Counted from the stretch's first letter, positions 37,703 to 46,459 are shown. The stretch: 64,000 bases of DNA from an uncultured Clostridia bacterium (GCA_944384535.1 CALWTS010000031.1:62001-126000), one strand, 5' to 3'. Translations and numbers: made by a program. The notes: a model not told the origin generated them from the letters alone.

Positions 37703-38049
37703 TTTGACTTCTCTACCATCTTTTTTTGTTTTAAATTAAACGCACTATACCACTTTTTTATTAATTTACACCAAATTAACTTAATAATTAATCTTTCTAA
37801 AGTTAATCCTGCTATAAATAATACTATAACATAAATTCTAAATTGTCCATAATTAATTTTTAAATTTACAAAAAAGAAAATAAAAAAAGAAAATAAAATA
37901 GTTAAAAAATCAAAAAAAGATTTTGTAATCTTATCATTCCCACAAATCGCCGTTAAAAGTTTAAAAATATCAAAAATTCCCCCACATAACAATCCTGTGA
38001 GAAAAATAACAACTATAATTATTGGCTGATTAACTGTAGGATAAAGCAA
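37675..38049 (-). CDS. yabQ: Spore cortex biosynthesis protein YabQ
   Basis: 124 residues with three or four membrane segments (IIIVVIFLTGLLCGGIFDIF, FFDFLTILFSFFIFFFV, YVIVLFIAGLTLERLIIKLIW) and a basic tail. The GLLCGGIFDIFKLL stretch near the N-terminus and FFDFLxxLFxF are YabQ hallmarks. YabQ is needed for cortex formation in the outer forespore membrane. It follows yabP by 9 bp. Confidence 0.88.
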   Translation of the reverse strand: MLYPTVNQPIIIVVIFLTGLLCGGIFDIFKLLTAICGNDKITKSFFDFLTILFSFFIFFFVNLKINYGQFRIYVIVLFIAGLTLERLIIKLIWCKLIKKWYSAFNLKQKKMVEKSKWKKRKKEN

Positions 38050-38058
38050 AATTCCTTC

Positions 38059-38310
38059 CTATTTAAAAATCCTTTTTAATAAAGGAGTTTTTTTTGTATT
38101 TATAGAACCTAATTTTAAATTTAAAAAATTACCTGTAAGAACAACATCTTCATCTTCTAAATCTAATTTTTTAACTTCAATATTATTACCTGTTATTATT
38201 ACACCACTTGAACTTGTTTCAACAACCGCTTGTGTTTGTGTAGAAGAAACAACTTTTGTTGCACCTTTAATTTGTAAACAGTCTCCCTCTAAATGTATAT
38301 AACTTTCCAT
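38059..38310 (-). CDS. yabP: Sporulation protein YabP
   Basis: 83 residues, YabP/YqfC domain: a repetitive beta strand protein with GVIITGNNIEVKKLDLEDEDVVLTG, where LDLEDxxVxLxG is diagnostic. It localises to the forespore surface in Bacillus with YabQ. Strong GAGGGGG site upstream. The yabP-yabQ-divIC order is conserved in spore formers. Confidence 0.92.
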   Translation of the reverse strand: MESYIHLEGDCLQIKGATKVVSSTQTQAVVETSSSGVIITGNNIEVKKLDLEDEDVVLTGNFLNLKLGSINTKKTPLLKRIFK

Positions 38311-38392
38311 ATTATTCCCCCTCTTTAATTAATATTCTCATAAATTGCTAAAAATGATAGATTAATTGTTAAAAATGTTTTAAAATATAAAT

Positions 38393-39220
38393 ATGGAAAA
38401 ATTAGTGCTGATTTCAAATAAAAACGACAAACTTTTTAACATTTTATCTAATCAAGGATTTTCTTTTAATGCAATAAATAAACTTTTAAGAAAAAAAGAT
38501 ATAATAGTTAATGGACAACGAATTAAGGAAAATTTAGATATTTATATTCAAGATGAAATAATTATTTTTTTTGACCCATCTATGAAAAACGAAAAAAAAA
38601 TTGACATTGTTTACGAAGATGAAAACATCTTAATTGTAAATAAACCTATTGGTATAGAAGTAGAAGGCGAAAATGGTTTATCTAATATATTGAAAGCTAT
38701 TCCTGTACATAGACTTGATAGAAATACAACGGGTTTGATTATTTTTGCTAAAAATGAAGAGTCTAAAGAGATTTTGTTTAAATCTTTTAAAGAACATAAA
38801 ATAGAAAAAAAATATTTAGCTGAAGTGATTGGAAATACAAATTTTAAAAACACTATTTTTAATGCAAATCTAGTTAAGGATAGTAAAAACAGTATAGTAA
38901 AGATATACAAAAACAATGTAAAAAATTCTGTTAGAATTTCTACAATATTCAATACAATAAAATCTTCTCCTTCATCAAGTATCGTTGAATGCACTTTAAT
39001 AACAGGCAAAACTCATCAAATAAGAGCTTCTTTAGCATACTTAGGTCATGCAATAATTGGTGATGGAAAATATGGGAAAAATGAAGATAATAAAAAGTTT
39101 AAAACTTTCACACAAAAATTGCATTGTTATTATCTAAAGATTAACGAAAAACAAAATATACTATCTTATTTAAACGAAAAAACATTTATTGTATATCCAG
39201 ATTGGTATTTCCAAAATTAA
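38393..39220 (+). CDS. RluA family 23S rRNA/tRNA pseudouridine synthase
   Basis: 275 residues. S4-like N-terminal domain (about 15-70), then the catalytic motif VHRLDRNTTGLIIFAKN at about 103-119 (Asp of HRLD) and TGKTHQIRASLAYLGH near 205, typical of RluA-type synthases. The RNA position modified cannot be told. No ribosome binding site precedes the ATG; a TAAAAT box at 38381-38386 ends 6 nt before it, so the transcript may be leaderless. Confidence 0.92.
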   Translation: MEKLVLISNKNDKLFNILSNQGFSFNAINKLLRKKDIIVNGQRIKENLDIYIQDEIIIFFDPSMKNEKKIDIVYEDENILIVNKPIGIEVEGENGLSNILKAIPVHRLDRNTTGLIIFAKNEESKEILFKSFKEHKIEKKYLAEVIGNTNFKNTIFNANLVKDSKNSIVKIYKNNVKNSVRISTIFNTIKSSPSSSIVECTLITGKTHQIRASLAYLGHAIIGDGKYGKNEDNKKFKTFTQKLHCYYLKINEKQNILSYLNEKTFIVYPDWYFQN

Positions 39221-39254
39221 TTTTAAAAATTTATTTTTACTCTTTTAGTTATTG

Positions 39255-39283
39255 TTGACATATTTTTTTTTATAATGTATAAT
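39255..39283 (+). promoter_or_regulatory. Promoter of the aspS-gatCAB operon
   Basis: -35 TTGACA (39255-39260), 17-nt spacer, -10 TATAAT (39278-39283). Confidence 0.85.
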
Positions 39284-39289
39284 CATGTA

Positions 39290-39555
39290 AAAGCGTTGAT
39301 CAAGAAAAGTAACATAAAAACTTTTTTACAGAGAAGTGAGATTGCTGAGAACTCACTAAAAAGATTATGTGAAAGAACACTTGGGAGCTGTCTTTTCGAA
39401 AAATGATTTTAGTAGGGAAGATCGGGTCGCCCGTTATAGCGGTTTTAAATAAAGTGGAGATTTATTCTCAAGTTAGGTGGCACCGCGAGTCATTCGTCCT
39501 AACACTAAGACAAATAGTCTAGTGCTTAAGGCGGATGACTTTTTGTTTTGTTTGC
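39290..39555 (+). promoter_or_regulatory. T-box riboswitch leader of aspS-gatCAB
   Basis: The conserved T-box AGGTGGCACCGCGAG is at 39475-39489, and GAACACTTGGGAGC at about 39375 is the conserved segment after stem I. Stem I appears short: base ACATAA/TTATGT, TTTTT/AAAAA and AGTGAG/CTCACT. A terminator GTCATTCGTCC ... GGCGGATGAC TTTTTG follows at about 39490-39547. T-boxes sense uncharged tRNA. Candidate specifier codons are AAC (39350-39352) or GAT (39363-39365); I cannot decide between Asn and Asp, though Asn makes biological sense with gatCAB. Confidence 0.93.
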
Positions 39556-39587
39556 ATTTTATTTAATATATTTTAAAGGAGGTTTTT

Positions 39588-40889
39588 ATGGAAGAATATA
39601 TTAAAAGCAACCTTAAAGATGCTCAAGGTAAGGTTGAAGTTTGGGCATGGATTGAAAAAGTCCGTGATCAAAAAAGCATGCAATTTATTATTTTAAAAGA
39701 CAGAAGTGGTATGCTTCAAATGACTGTTGAAAAAAGCGCTAAGCCAGAAATGGCAGAAACTTTAGCTCACCTAACTCAAGATTGTTACATTAAAGTTCAT
39801 GGAACCATAGTAGCTAATGAATATGTTAAATTGGGTAAAAAAGAGCTTATTCCTGATTATTTAGAAGTCTTATCTAAAGCAGAGATTTCACCCATTGACA
39901 GTGAAAGCTCAATTGATCAAAGACTTGACTATCGCTGGATAGATTTAAGAGATCCTAAAAAAAGATTGATCTTTGAAGCTCAAACTGCCTTAACTCAAGG
40001 AATGAGAAATTACTGTATTGAAAATGGTTATATAGAAGTTCATTGTCCAACAACTATAAAAAATGAAAGCGAGTCTGGTTCAGGTGTTTTTGAGGTAAAA
40101 TATTTTGACAAAAAAGCTTATTTAATACAAAGTCCTCAATTTTATAAACAAATGGCAATCGCTGCTGGTTTTGAAAAAGTATTTATCGCAACTCCTATAT
40201 ATAGAGCAGAAAAATCTTTTACACGTAAACATGCTACTGAATTTTCAGGTTTTGATCTTGAATTTGCTAACGTTTCTAGTGTAGAAGATGTATTGAAAGT
40301 TGAAGAAGAACTTATCCATGCTGGCTTAAAAGAAGTTCATGATAAACTAGGAGATAAAATTAAAGAAATACTTGGAGTTGATGTTGTTGTTCCAACGCTA
40401 CCTTTCCCTAGAGTTACAATGAAAGAAGTTTATAAAATTTTAGATGAAGAATGTGACTACCCTCTTGATGAAGGTTCTGACCTTGACACTGAGGCTGAAA
40501 ACTTGCTTACTGCTTATATGCTTAAAAAGAATAAACACCAATTTTTCTTTGTAAAAGATTACCCAAGTGATGTTCGTCCTTTCTATTCTATGCGTAAAAC
40601 AGATGATCCGGCATATAGTGAAACTTATGACCTTTATTACAAAGATGTCGAAATCACAAGCGGAGCTATGAGAGAACATCGTGCCGACATTCTTGCTAAA
40701 CAAATAGCAGAAAAAGGAATTGATCCTAAAACAATGGAAGAAAATTATATTAATTTCTTTAAATATGGCTGTCCTCCTCACGGTGGCTTCGGAATAGGTC
40801 TCGATAGACTAACCATGCTTATGTTAGATATTCCTACTATTAAAGAAGCTATGTTTGTATTCCGTGGACCAGACAGACTTAATCCTTAA
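39588..40889 (+). CDS. aspS: Archaeal-type (non-discriminating) aspartyl-tRNA synthetase
   Basis: 433 residues, class IIb synthetase of the archaeal/eukaryal AspRS type: N-terminal OB fold (VEVWAWIEKVRDQ, FIILKDRSG), motif 2 PIYRAEKSFTRKHATEF, and motif 3 GGFGIGLDRLTMLML. It lacks the GAD insertion that makes bacterial AspRS about 590 residues. This type often charges both tRNA-Asp and tRNA-Asn. Its operon with gatCAB and a T-box implies a role in Asn-tRNA formation through Asp-tRNA(Asn). Asparagine-tRNA synthetase could look similar, but AsnRS would not need gatCAB. Strong GGAGG site. Confidence 0.9.
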   Translation: MEEYIKSNLKDAQGKVEVWAWIEKVRDQKSMQFIILKDRSGMLQMTVEKSAKPEMAETLAHLTQDCYIKVHGTIVANEYVKLGKKELIPDYLEVLSKAEISPIDSESSIDQRLDYRWIDLRDPKKRLIFEAQTALTQGMRNYCIENGYIEVHCPTTIKNESESGSGVFEVKYFDKKAYLIQSPQFYKQMAIAAGFEKVFIATPIYRAEKSFTRKHATEFSGFDLEFANVSSVEDVLKVEEELIHAGLKEVHDKLGDKIKEILGVDVVVPTLPFPRVTMKEVYKILDEECDYPLDEGSDLDTEAENLLTAYMLKKNKHQFFFVKDYPSDVRPFYSMRKTDDPAYSETYDLYYKDVEITSGAMREHRADILAKQIAEKGIDPKTMEENYINFFKYGCPPHGGFGIGLDRLTMLMLDIPTIKEAMFVFRGPDRLNP

Positions 40890-40899
40890 GGAGGTTTAA

Positions 40900-41193
40900 A
40901 TGAAAAAAACTAATGTTACAATCGAAGAGGTTAGAAGATTGGCAGCTCTTTCAGCTCTTGAATTTTCCGAAGAGGAACTACAAGCCTTTGTCCCTGAATT
41001 TGAAAATATCTTGGAACTTGTAGACCAAGTTAAAAATTGTGATGTTAGTGATGTTGAAGTTCAGTATTCATCACACAAACTATCACAACTAAGATCTGAT
41101 ATTGCAAAAGATAGTCTTCCTCAAGAAGAAATCTTATTAAACAGTCCAAAAACAAAAAAAGGCTCATTTTGTGTGCCTAAAATGTTGGATTAG
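40900..41193 (+). CDS. gatC: Asp-tRNA(Asn)/Glu-tRNA(Gln) amidotransferase subunit C
   Basis: 97 residues. Family pattern VRRLAALSALEFSEEELQ and FENILELVDQV near the N-terminus, with LRSD toward the middle. GatC wraps around GatA and GatB and stabilises the complex. It follows aspS by 10 bp with an AAGGAGG site. Confidence 0.93.
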   Translation: MKKTNVTIEEVRRLAALSALEFSEEELQAFVPEFENILELVDQVKNCDVSDVEVQYSSHKLSQLRSDIAKDSLPQEEILLNSPKTKKGSFCVPKMLD

Positions 41194-41204
41194 GGAGGTG
41201 TTAA

Positions 41205-42635
41205 ATGAATTTTGAAAACATGTCTCTTATAGAACTTGCTTCTCTTATTCAAGAACAAAAAGTAAGCTCTGTCGAGGTGACAAAGTATTTTATAGATAAA
41301 TGTGTTGAAAAACAAAACCTTAATGCAATCCTTGAAATTTTTGATGATGCAATATCTCAAGCTGAAGAAATGGACAAAAAAATTAAAAATGGATTTAAGG
41401 GAAAACTTGCTGGTGTACCTGTAATTATTAAAGATAATATCTTATATAAAGGGAAAAAAGCTTCATGTTCTTCAAAATTTCTAGAAAATTATGTGGCTCA
41501 ATATAATTCAACCGTAGTTGATCATATGCTTAAAGAAGGAGCTATTATTCTAGGTCGAGCAAATATGGATGAATTTGCAATGGGTTCATCAACTGAAAAC
41601 TCCGCTTTTGTAACTACTCTCAACGCCTTGGATCCTACTCGTGTTCCCGGTGGTTCAAGTGGTGGATCTGCCTGCGCTGTTGCTGCAGGTTTGTGTCCTG
41701 TTGCTCTTGGAACAGATACTGGAGGTTCTATTCGTCAACCTGCTTCCTACAATGGAGTTGTAGGAATTAAACCAACTTATGGTCGAGTTTCACGTTATGG
41801 AGTTGTCGCGTTTGCTAGTTCTCTTGAACAAGTTGGTCCTATAACCAAAAATGTTAAAGATAACGCTTACATGTTAAGTGTGCTAGCTGGCGGAAGCGAA
41901 AACGATGAAACTTCTCTTAAAATTGATGTTCCTGACTTTCTGTCTTACATTAAAGATAATATAAAAGGTATGAAAATTGCCGTTTTAAAAGAAGTTGAAG
42001 AAGTTGTAAAAGGTTTAGATGTTGAAAAAACTTATCACGATGTTATAAAATTTTTATCAAATAATGGTGCCGAAATAATCAATGCTTCAATTCCAGATTT
42101 TACTTTAACTCTTCCTTGTTATTACATTATTGCACCTGCTGAAGCAACAAGTAATCTTGGTCGTTTTGATGGAGTAAAATATTCTAGAAGAAGTCAATCT
42201 GCAACAAACATTGATGACATTTACCTAAAAAGCAGAAGTGAAGGTTTTGGAAAAGAAGTTAAAAGAAGAATTATGCTGGGAAACTTTGTTTTGAGTTCAG
42301 GATATTTTGATGCTTATTACAATAAAGCTAAAAAATTACAACAAAAACTAAAACTCGAAGCAAGCAAAGTCTTTTCAGTTTGTGATGCTATTATTCTTCC
42401 TACAACAACTGGAGAAGCTTTTAAGATTGGAGAAAAAGTAAACGACCCTATTTCTATGTACAAGGAAGACTTGTTTACAATCTTGGCTAATGTATTAGGT
42501 GTTCCTTCTATTTCAATCCCTTGTGGAAAAGGTAAAAATAATCTTCCTTTTGGTATTCAAATAATCGCAAACAATTTAAATGAAGGAATTATTTATGATA
42601 TTGCTAACTTTATAGAAAAGGAATATAGGGGGTAA
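41205..42635 (+). CDS. gatA: Asp/Glu-tRNA amidotransferase subunit A
   Basis: 476 residues, amidase-signature enzyme that releases ammonia from glutamine. The Ser-cisSer-Lys site is visible: Lys in VIIKDNIL (about 76), the GGSSGGSA loop (about 148-155), and TGGSIRQPASYNG (about 170-182). Start supported by GGGAGGTG. It lies 11 bp after gatC. Confidence 0.96.
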   Translation: MNFENMSLIELASLIQEQKVSSVEVTKYFIDKCVEKQNLNAILEIFDDAISQAEEMDKKIKNGFKGKLAGVPVIIKDNILYKGKKASCSSKFLENYVAQYNSTVVDHMLKEGAIILGRANMDEFAMGSSTENSAFVTTLNALDPTRVPGGSSGGSACAVAAGLCPVALGTDTGGSIRQPASYNGVVGIKPTYGRVSRYGVVAFASSLEQVGPITKNVKDNAYMLSVLAGGSENDETSLKIDVPDFLSYIKDNIKGMKIAVLKEVEEVVKGLDVEKTYHDVIKFLSNNGAEIINASIPDFTLTLPCYYIIAPAEATSNLGRFDGVKYSRRSQSATNIDDIYLKSRSEGFGKEVKRRIMLGNFVLSSGYFDAYYNKAKKLQQKLKLEASKVFSVCDAIILPTTTGEAFKIGEKVNDPISMYKEDLFTILANVLGVPSISIPCGKGKNNLPFGIQIIANNLNEGIIYDIANFIEKEYRG

Positions 42636-42637
42636 TT

Positions 42638-44050
42638 ATGCAAGAATATGATATAGTTATTGGACTTGAAGTTCATGCAGAATTAAAAACTGATAGTAAA
42701 GTCTTTTGTACTTGTAAAAATCAATTTGGTTCATCTCCAAATACTAATTGTTGTCCTGTTTGTGTAGGCTTACCGGGTGCACTCCCCGTTTTAAATAAAA
42801 AAGCTGTTGAACTTGTTATTAAGGCAGGACTAACAATGGATTGCGAAATTAATAATTTAGCTGTTTTTGAAAGAAAAAATTATTTTTATCCTGACCTTGC
42901 AAAAGCTTATCAAATTAGTCAACTTGTGAGACCTATATGTATCGGTGGACATATAAATTTAAAGAATAAATCGGTACGATTAAATAGAATACACCTCGAA
43001 GAGGATGCCGGTAAACTTATACACTCTACACAGGCAATAGGAACACTTATTGATTATAATCGTGGTGGTGTTCCTTTAATGGAGTTAGTTACCGAACCGG
43101 ATATCTCAAGTGCAGATGAGGCTGTTGAATTTTTAACAAAACTCCGTGCTAGGTTGATTTTTGCTGATGTTGCAGAATGTAAAATGGAACAAGGTGGAAT
43201 GAGATGTGATGTTAATATTTCTGTTAAACCAAAAGGCAGTAAAATTTTTGGTCAACGAACTGAAATGAAAAATCTTAACTCTTTTAAAAGTGTTTATAGA
43301 GCAATTAAATATGAAGCTAACAGACAAATTGAAATATTGTCTAATGGTGGAAAAATTACTCAAGAAACAAGGAAATGGGATGATAACCACGAAAAAAGTA
43401 TTTCTATGAGAAAAAAAGAAACTTCACAAGATTATAGGTACTTCCCTGACCCTGATTTGCTCGCTGTGGAAATTAGCAAAGAAGAAGTTGATAAAATCAA
43501 AAAGACACTTCCACTTATGCCAGAAGAACTTAAACAAAAATATATTAAAGATTATTCCCTTACAGAATATGATGCAGATGTTATTACTAAAGATAAAGAG
43601 ATTATAAATTATTTTGAAGAAACCATAAAATTCTATAATAATCCAAAAATTGTTGCGAACTGGCTTTTAACAGATATCTTAAGTAAAATAAAAGATGAGG
43701 AAAATGCTGAAATAAAAATCACTCCAAAAAATCTTGCAAAAATATTAACTTTACTCGAAGAAGGAAAAATTTCTAGAACAGTTGCAAAAGATATTTTCGC
43801 AAAAGTATGGGAAGAAAATGCTGATATTGATGAACTCGCAAAACAGTTAGGTGGAAATGTAGATGAAAATAGTTTAAAAGATATTATTTCTTCTATTGTA
43901 AAAAACAACCCAAAAGCAGTTGAAGATTATAAAACAAGTGACACTCCAGACAAAGTATTTAGGTGGTTTGTTGGACAGGTTATGAAAGAAACGAAAGGAA
44001 AAGCCAACGCTATTATAGCGGAAAAAATAATAAAAGAATTTCTAAATTAA
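42638..44050 (+). CDS. gatB: Asp/Glu-tRNA amidotransferase subunit B
   Basis: 470 residues. Starts with IGLEVHAELKTDSKVFC, then the Zn-binding cysteines CxC...CCPVC and the kinase-like active site (GGMRCDVNISV, QDYRYFPDPDL). A C-terminal tail domain (YqeY-like) binds tRNA. GatB activates the tRNA-bound Asp or Glu and receives ammonia from GatA. Last gene of the T-box operon; ends at a strong terminator. Confidence 0.96.
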   Translation: MQEYDIVIGLEVHAELKTDSKVFCTCKNQFGSSPNTNCCPVCVGLPGALPVLNKKAVELVIKAGLTMDCEINNLAVFERKNYFYPDLAKAYQISQLVRPICIGGHINLKNKSVRLNRIHLEEDAGKLIHSTQAIGTLIDYNRGGVPLMELVTEPDISSADEAVEFLTKLRARLIFADVAECKMEQGGMRCDVNISVKPKGSKIFGQRTEMKNLNSFKSVYRAIKYEANRQIEILSNGGKITQETRKWDDNHEKSISMRKKETSQDYRYFPDPDLLAVEISKEEVDKIKKTLPLMPEELKQKYIKDYSLTEYDADVITKDKEIINYFEETIKFYNNPKIVANWLLTDILSKIKDEENAEIKITPKNLAKILTLLEEGKISRTVAKDIFAKVWEENADIDELAKQLGGNVDENSLKDIISSIVKNNPKAVEDYKTSDTPDKVFRWFVGQVMKETKGKANAIIAEKIIKEFLN

Positions 44051-44818
44051 AAAAAAGACGCTGTCGCGTCTTTTTTTTAGCCAAGTATTTTCTATGTTGT
44101 GGCAACTTACGACCATTGGAGGTGGATGTAATTCTTTCACACTTATTGTTCGCATGAAAGATTTTATGATTTTATTGTATATTTTAAAATTATCTTTTAC
44201 AACGTTGGACTGATTATATCTATAGGGATTTTTCCCTTCCGTCATAAAATTATATGATAATTTTTTTTGTGTTGCATTTTTTATTGTTATTTCTTGCTTC
44301 TTTCTTGTCTTAATAAACTCAATATTTGTCATAACTAGCAAATATATCGCTTCAAATCCATCTTCTAAAGCACTGGCATATGCCATAACCATAAAATCAT
44401 AAATCGTCAATAATACATTAGGAAAAACATACATAATTTTTATTGTTTTAATATCTTTAAAGCACAATATGATTGAGAACCATACATACGTTACTATTGG
44501 GATAATATCCCAATATGATTCCATCATAAAATAGCCAATTACTATAAAAATAGTTATAAACATTAAAACAATGATTTTGGGTATCTGTCTACTCTTTTTA
44601 TCAAAAAAACTTATCAATAAATATTGTAAACATGACACAATAGCAATTATTCCTGCCCCTAATGAACCTATAAACAAAAAGGTTATTCCATAAATTACAT
44701 CTCCAAACAAACCTAAAAATAAAAAATTTTTTTTATTTTTAGCATTATAAGACATACACATTATTAATGTCGCCACAACCCCTAACACTTGAGCTATAAT
44801 AAAATTGACATTAATCAT
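44042..44818 (-). CDS. YgjV-like membrane protein
   Basis: 258 residues. The first 170 residues have five or six membrane spans (LGVVATLIMCMSYNAKNKKN, LFGDVIYGITFLFIGSLGAG, IIVLMFITIFIVIGYFM) as in the YgjV family of unknown function. The last 80 residues are hydrophilic and do not belong to the family; the final ones (KKRRDSVFFLI) are encoded by the gatB terminator hairpin, and the gene overlaps gatB by 9 bp. The original stop may have been lost. A long structured RNA precedes the gene; no clear ribosome binding site is seen. Confidence 0.65.
   Translation of the reverse strand: MINVNFIIAQVLGVVATLIMCMSYNAKNKKNFLFLGLFGDVIYGITFLFIGSLGAGIIAIVSCLQYLLISFFDKKSRQIPKIIVLMFITIFIVIGYFMMESYWDIIPIVTYVWFSIILCFKDIKTIKIMYVFPNVLLTIYDFMVMAYASALEDGFEAIYLLVMTNIEFIKTRKKQEITIKNATQKKLSYNFMTEGKNPYRYNQSNVVKDNFKIYNKIIKSFMRTISVKELHPPPMVVSCHNIENTWLKKRRDSVFFLI
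44049..44078 (+). terminator. Terminator of the aspS-gatCAB operon
   Basis: Stem AAAAGACGC/GCGTCTTTT with loop TGTC and a T run to 44078. Confidence 0.9.
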
Positions 44819-44938
44819 GAATAATAAATAAGAATACCCCTTGTCGCCATAAATTTATAACCTTGTTATCATAGACTAATTTTTACTTTTTAGTTTGCCA
44901 TTACTTTATAAATAAAAATTCCACATAGTAAACAAGAA

Positions 44939-45095
44939 TTTATGACTTAGTTTTCTCAAAAATTGAGATTTCAGGACTTGTGATGTTATACCAACCACCA
45001 GAAATGTTTTTTTGGATTGAAGACTTCTTCATGCAACACACATTTCTAATGGCTTATGAGACAGTCCATAAATATAACACTTATCTACGCCTGAC
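44939..45095 (-). ncRNA. Structured RNA or leader upstream of the YgjV-like gene
   Basis: About 157 nt between a strong promoter and the gene. Closing stem TTTATG..ACT (45063-45072) with AGTCATAAA (44939-44948); inner stem AGAAATGT/ACATTTCT, and a terminal TGAAG/CTTCA hairpin. The rod shape with unpaired internal loops could be a 6S-like RNA or a riboswitch; I could not match it to a known class. No terminator follows, so it may be read into the gene. Confidence 0.45.
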
Positions 45096-45101
45096 TATAT
45101 A

Positions 45102-45130
45102 AATATAGCATATTTTAATAAAAATGTCAA
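45102..45130 (-). promoter_or_regulatory. Promoter of the structured RNA/YgjV-like gene
   Basis: -35 TTGACA (45125-45130), 17-nt spacer, -10 TATATT (45102-45107). Confidence 0.75.
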
Positions 45131-45147
45131 TTTGATAAAATTTTGCT

Positions 45148-45178
45148 TAAAATAAAAAAACAGACTTATTTGTCTGAT
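45148..45178 (-). terminator. Terminator of the 117-residue membrane protein gene
   Basis: Stem CAGAC/GTCTG overlapping the stop codon, followed leftward by TTTTTTTATTTT. Confidence 0.7.
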
Positions 45179-45519
45179 TTTTTATTTTTATTGTTTAAAA
45201 CTACTTTATTATCATCGATAAGTTTACCTTCTTTATAAATTTCTACCCTTAACTTATTTCCATATGAATTAGTTTGACATCTTATGTTATATTCTTTTTC
45301 ATCAATCTTTATATCATAAACTTCACCATTTATTAATTGAGGCATAGATGCCGTTAAAATATTTTTATTATCTAACAAAATTTTTAACTTGCTTCCCCTA
45401 TTATAAATTGTCAAATCTTTTTCATCAATTTTAAAAGTGTATTTCTTTATAGTTATTAAATATGTTACTAAAATAAATAAAACAAACAATGAAACTATAA
45501 CTATACAAGCTATTAACAT
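45166..45519 (-). CDS. Single-pass membrane protein, unrecognised
   Basis: 117 residues: an N-terminal membrane segment (about 3-26, ACIVIVSLFVLFILVTYLI), then about 85 residues forming probable beta strands (YTFKIDEKDLTIYNRGSKLK) that resemble a small all-beta domain, and a Lys-rich tail. No known family recognised. It is followed by a terminator and lies 35 bp after the SecB-like gene; the two may be co-transcribed. Confidence 0.6.
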   Translation of the reverse strand: MLIACIVIVSLFVLFILVTYLITIKKYTFKIDEKDLTIYNRGSKLKILLDNKNILTASMPQLINGEVYDIKIDEKEYNIRCQTNSYGNKLRVEIYKEGKLIDDNKVVLNNKNKKSDK

Positions 45520-45553
45520 AACTCACTCCTAAAAACCATCTTTTGAAATATCT

Positions 45554-45949
45554 TTATTGTGGAAACTGCACAACAGGAGCAGTAATCATTGGCCCTATTT
45601 GAGAATGAAGGGTTAATCCAGATAAAATACAAGAAATATTACTAGCCAATAACCTTGCAACAGGACTTGTTTTAAAATATTCCTCACAATCATCAAGTTT
45701 ATCATACTCTGCCGTATTAATTAAAACCTCAACACTCAATGCAACTTCTATTGAAAAAATACATTCTGGTTCAGGTTTTACAAATCTTCTTAGGATAACC
45801 TTAACTGCATCAGATCTTAATCTTTCAACTTTTATTTCATCCCAAACTCTCATATTAACTGTTGCACTTGGTTGAGGTTCTCCTAATCTTTTATAATCAA
45901 TTTCCTCAATTATAGGTTTAAAATTCATGTTTCTTATTACATTTGCCAT
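45554..45949 (-). CDS. Small soluble protein, weakly SecB-like
   Basis: 131 residues without signal or membrane segment. Alternating strands (ATVNMRVWDEIKVERL, AVKVILRRFVKPEPECIFSIEVALSVEV) followed by a long helix (SPVARLLASNISCILSGLTLHSQIG) and a Pro-terminated end (TAPVVQFPQ). The strand-strand-strand-helix order with a proline-rich end recalls SecB-type chaperones, but the similarity is weak and not based on a motif. Function unknown. Confidence 0.5.
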   Translation of the reverse strand: MANVIRNMNFKPIIEEIDYKRLGEPQPSATVNMRVWDEIKVERLRSDAVKVILRRFVKPEPECIFSIEVALSVEVLINTAEYDKLDDCEEYFKTSPVARLLASNISCILSGLTLHSQIGPMITAPVVQFPQ

Positions 45950-46042
45950 ATTTATCTCCTTACATATACTATTCTATCTATAGTAGTCTATCATAATTTA
46001 ATATTTAAAACAAGTAAACACAAGATTTTTAAAAATAAATTT

Positions 46043-46459
46043 TTAATCTTCTCGCAGGATTTTCTTTAATTTCTCATCTTGAAGCTGACTATTTAAATTA
46101 TCCTTTAAAAGATCTAGCTTTATTTTTTCAACGATTATTGAAATCAATTCACTGTTGGATGGCTTATAATCATTTTTGTAAATTATTGTATTATAAACAT
46201 TGTTAAGTCCTAAAAGGCCCTTACTTTTGTACGACTGATTTATAGCATTCCTTATACACCTTTCAATTATAGATGATTTAACAGAAAAATATTTTCCTAC
46301 CATTGGATATAATTTTGTTGTAATATTATTTATTAAATCTTCATCTAAAACACACAATTCAATAGATTTTCTTAAATAGTCAAAACCAAGCATTTCAGGT
46401 TGTATCTTTAACTCTAATAGAATATTGGTAGCCTGCTCATATATTTTTTCTTCATCCAT
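46043..46459 (-). CDS. Stand-alone Spo0A C-terminal DNA-binding domain protein
   Basis: 138 residues from the ATG at 46457-46459 (TAGGAG site). Residues 5-110 align along their length with the effector domain of Spo0A: ILLELKIQPEMLGFDYLRKSI, then ITTKLYPMVGKYF and the recognition helix SIIERCIRNAINQSY, and KPSNSELISIIVEKI (TNSEFIA in Spo0A). The phospho-receiver domain is absent. Spo0A is the master regulator of sporulation and binds 0A boxes; this protein could compete for or share its sites. It is not preceded by any receiver domain gene here. Role inferred. Confidence 0.82.
   Translation of the reverse strand: MDEEKIYEQATNILLELKIQPEMLGFDYLRKSIELCVLDEDLINNITTKLYPMVGKYFSVKSSIIERCIRNAINQSYKSKGLLGLNNVYNTIIYKNDYKPSNSELISIIVEKIKLDLLKDNLNSQLQDEKLKKILRED

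Noticed and set aside
44819-45165. Assignment of the YgjV leader to a known riboswitch class
   Set aside because: It did not match the remembered consensus of THF, ZTP, fluoride, T-box, TPP or purine riboswitches.
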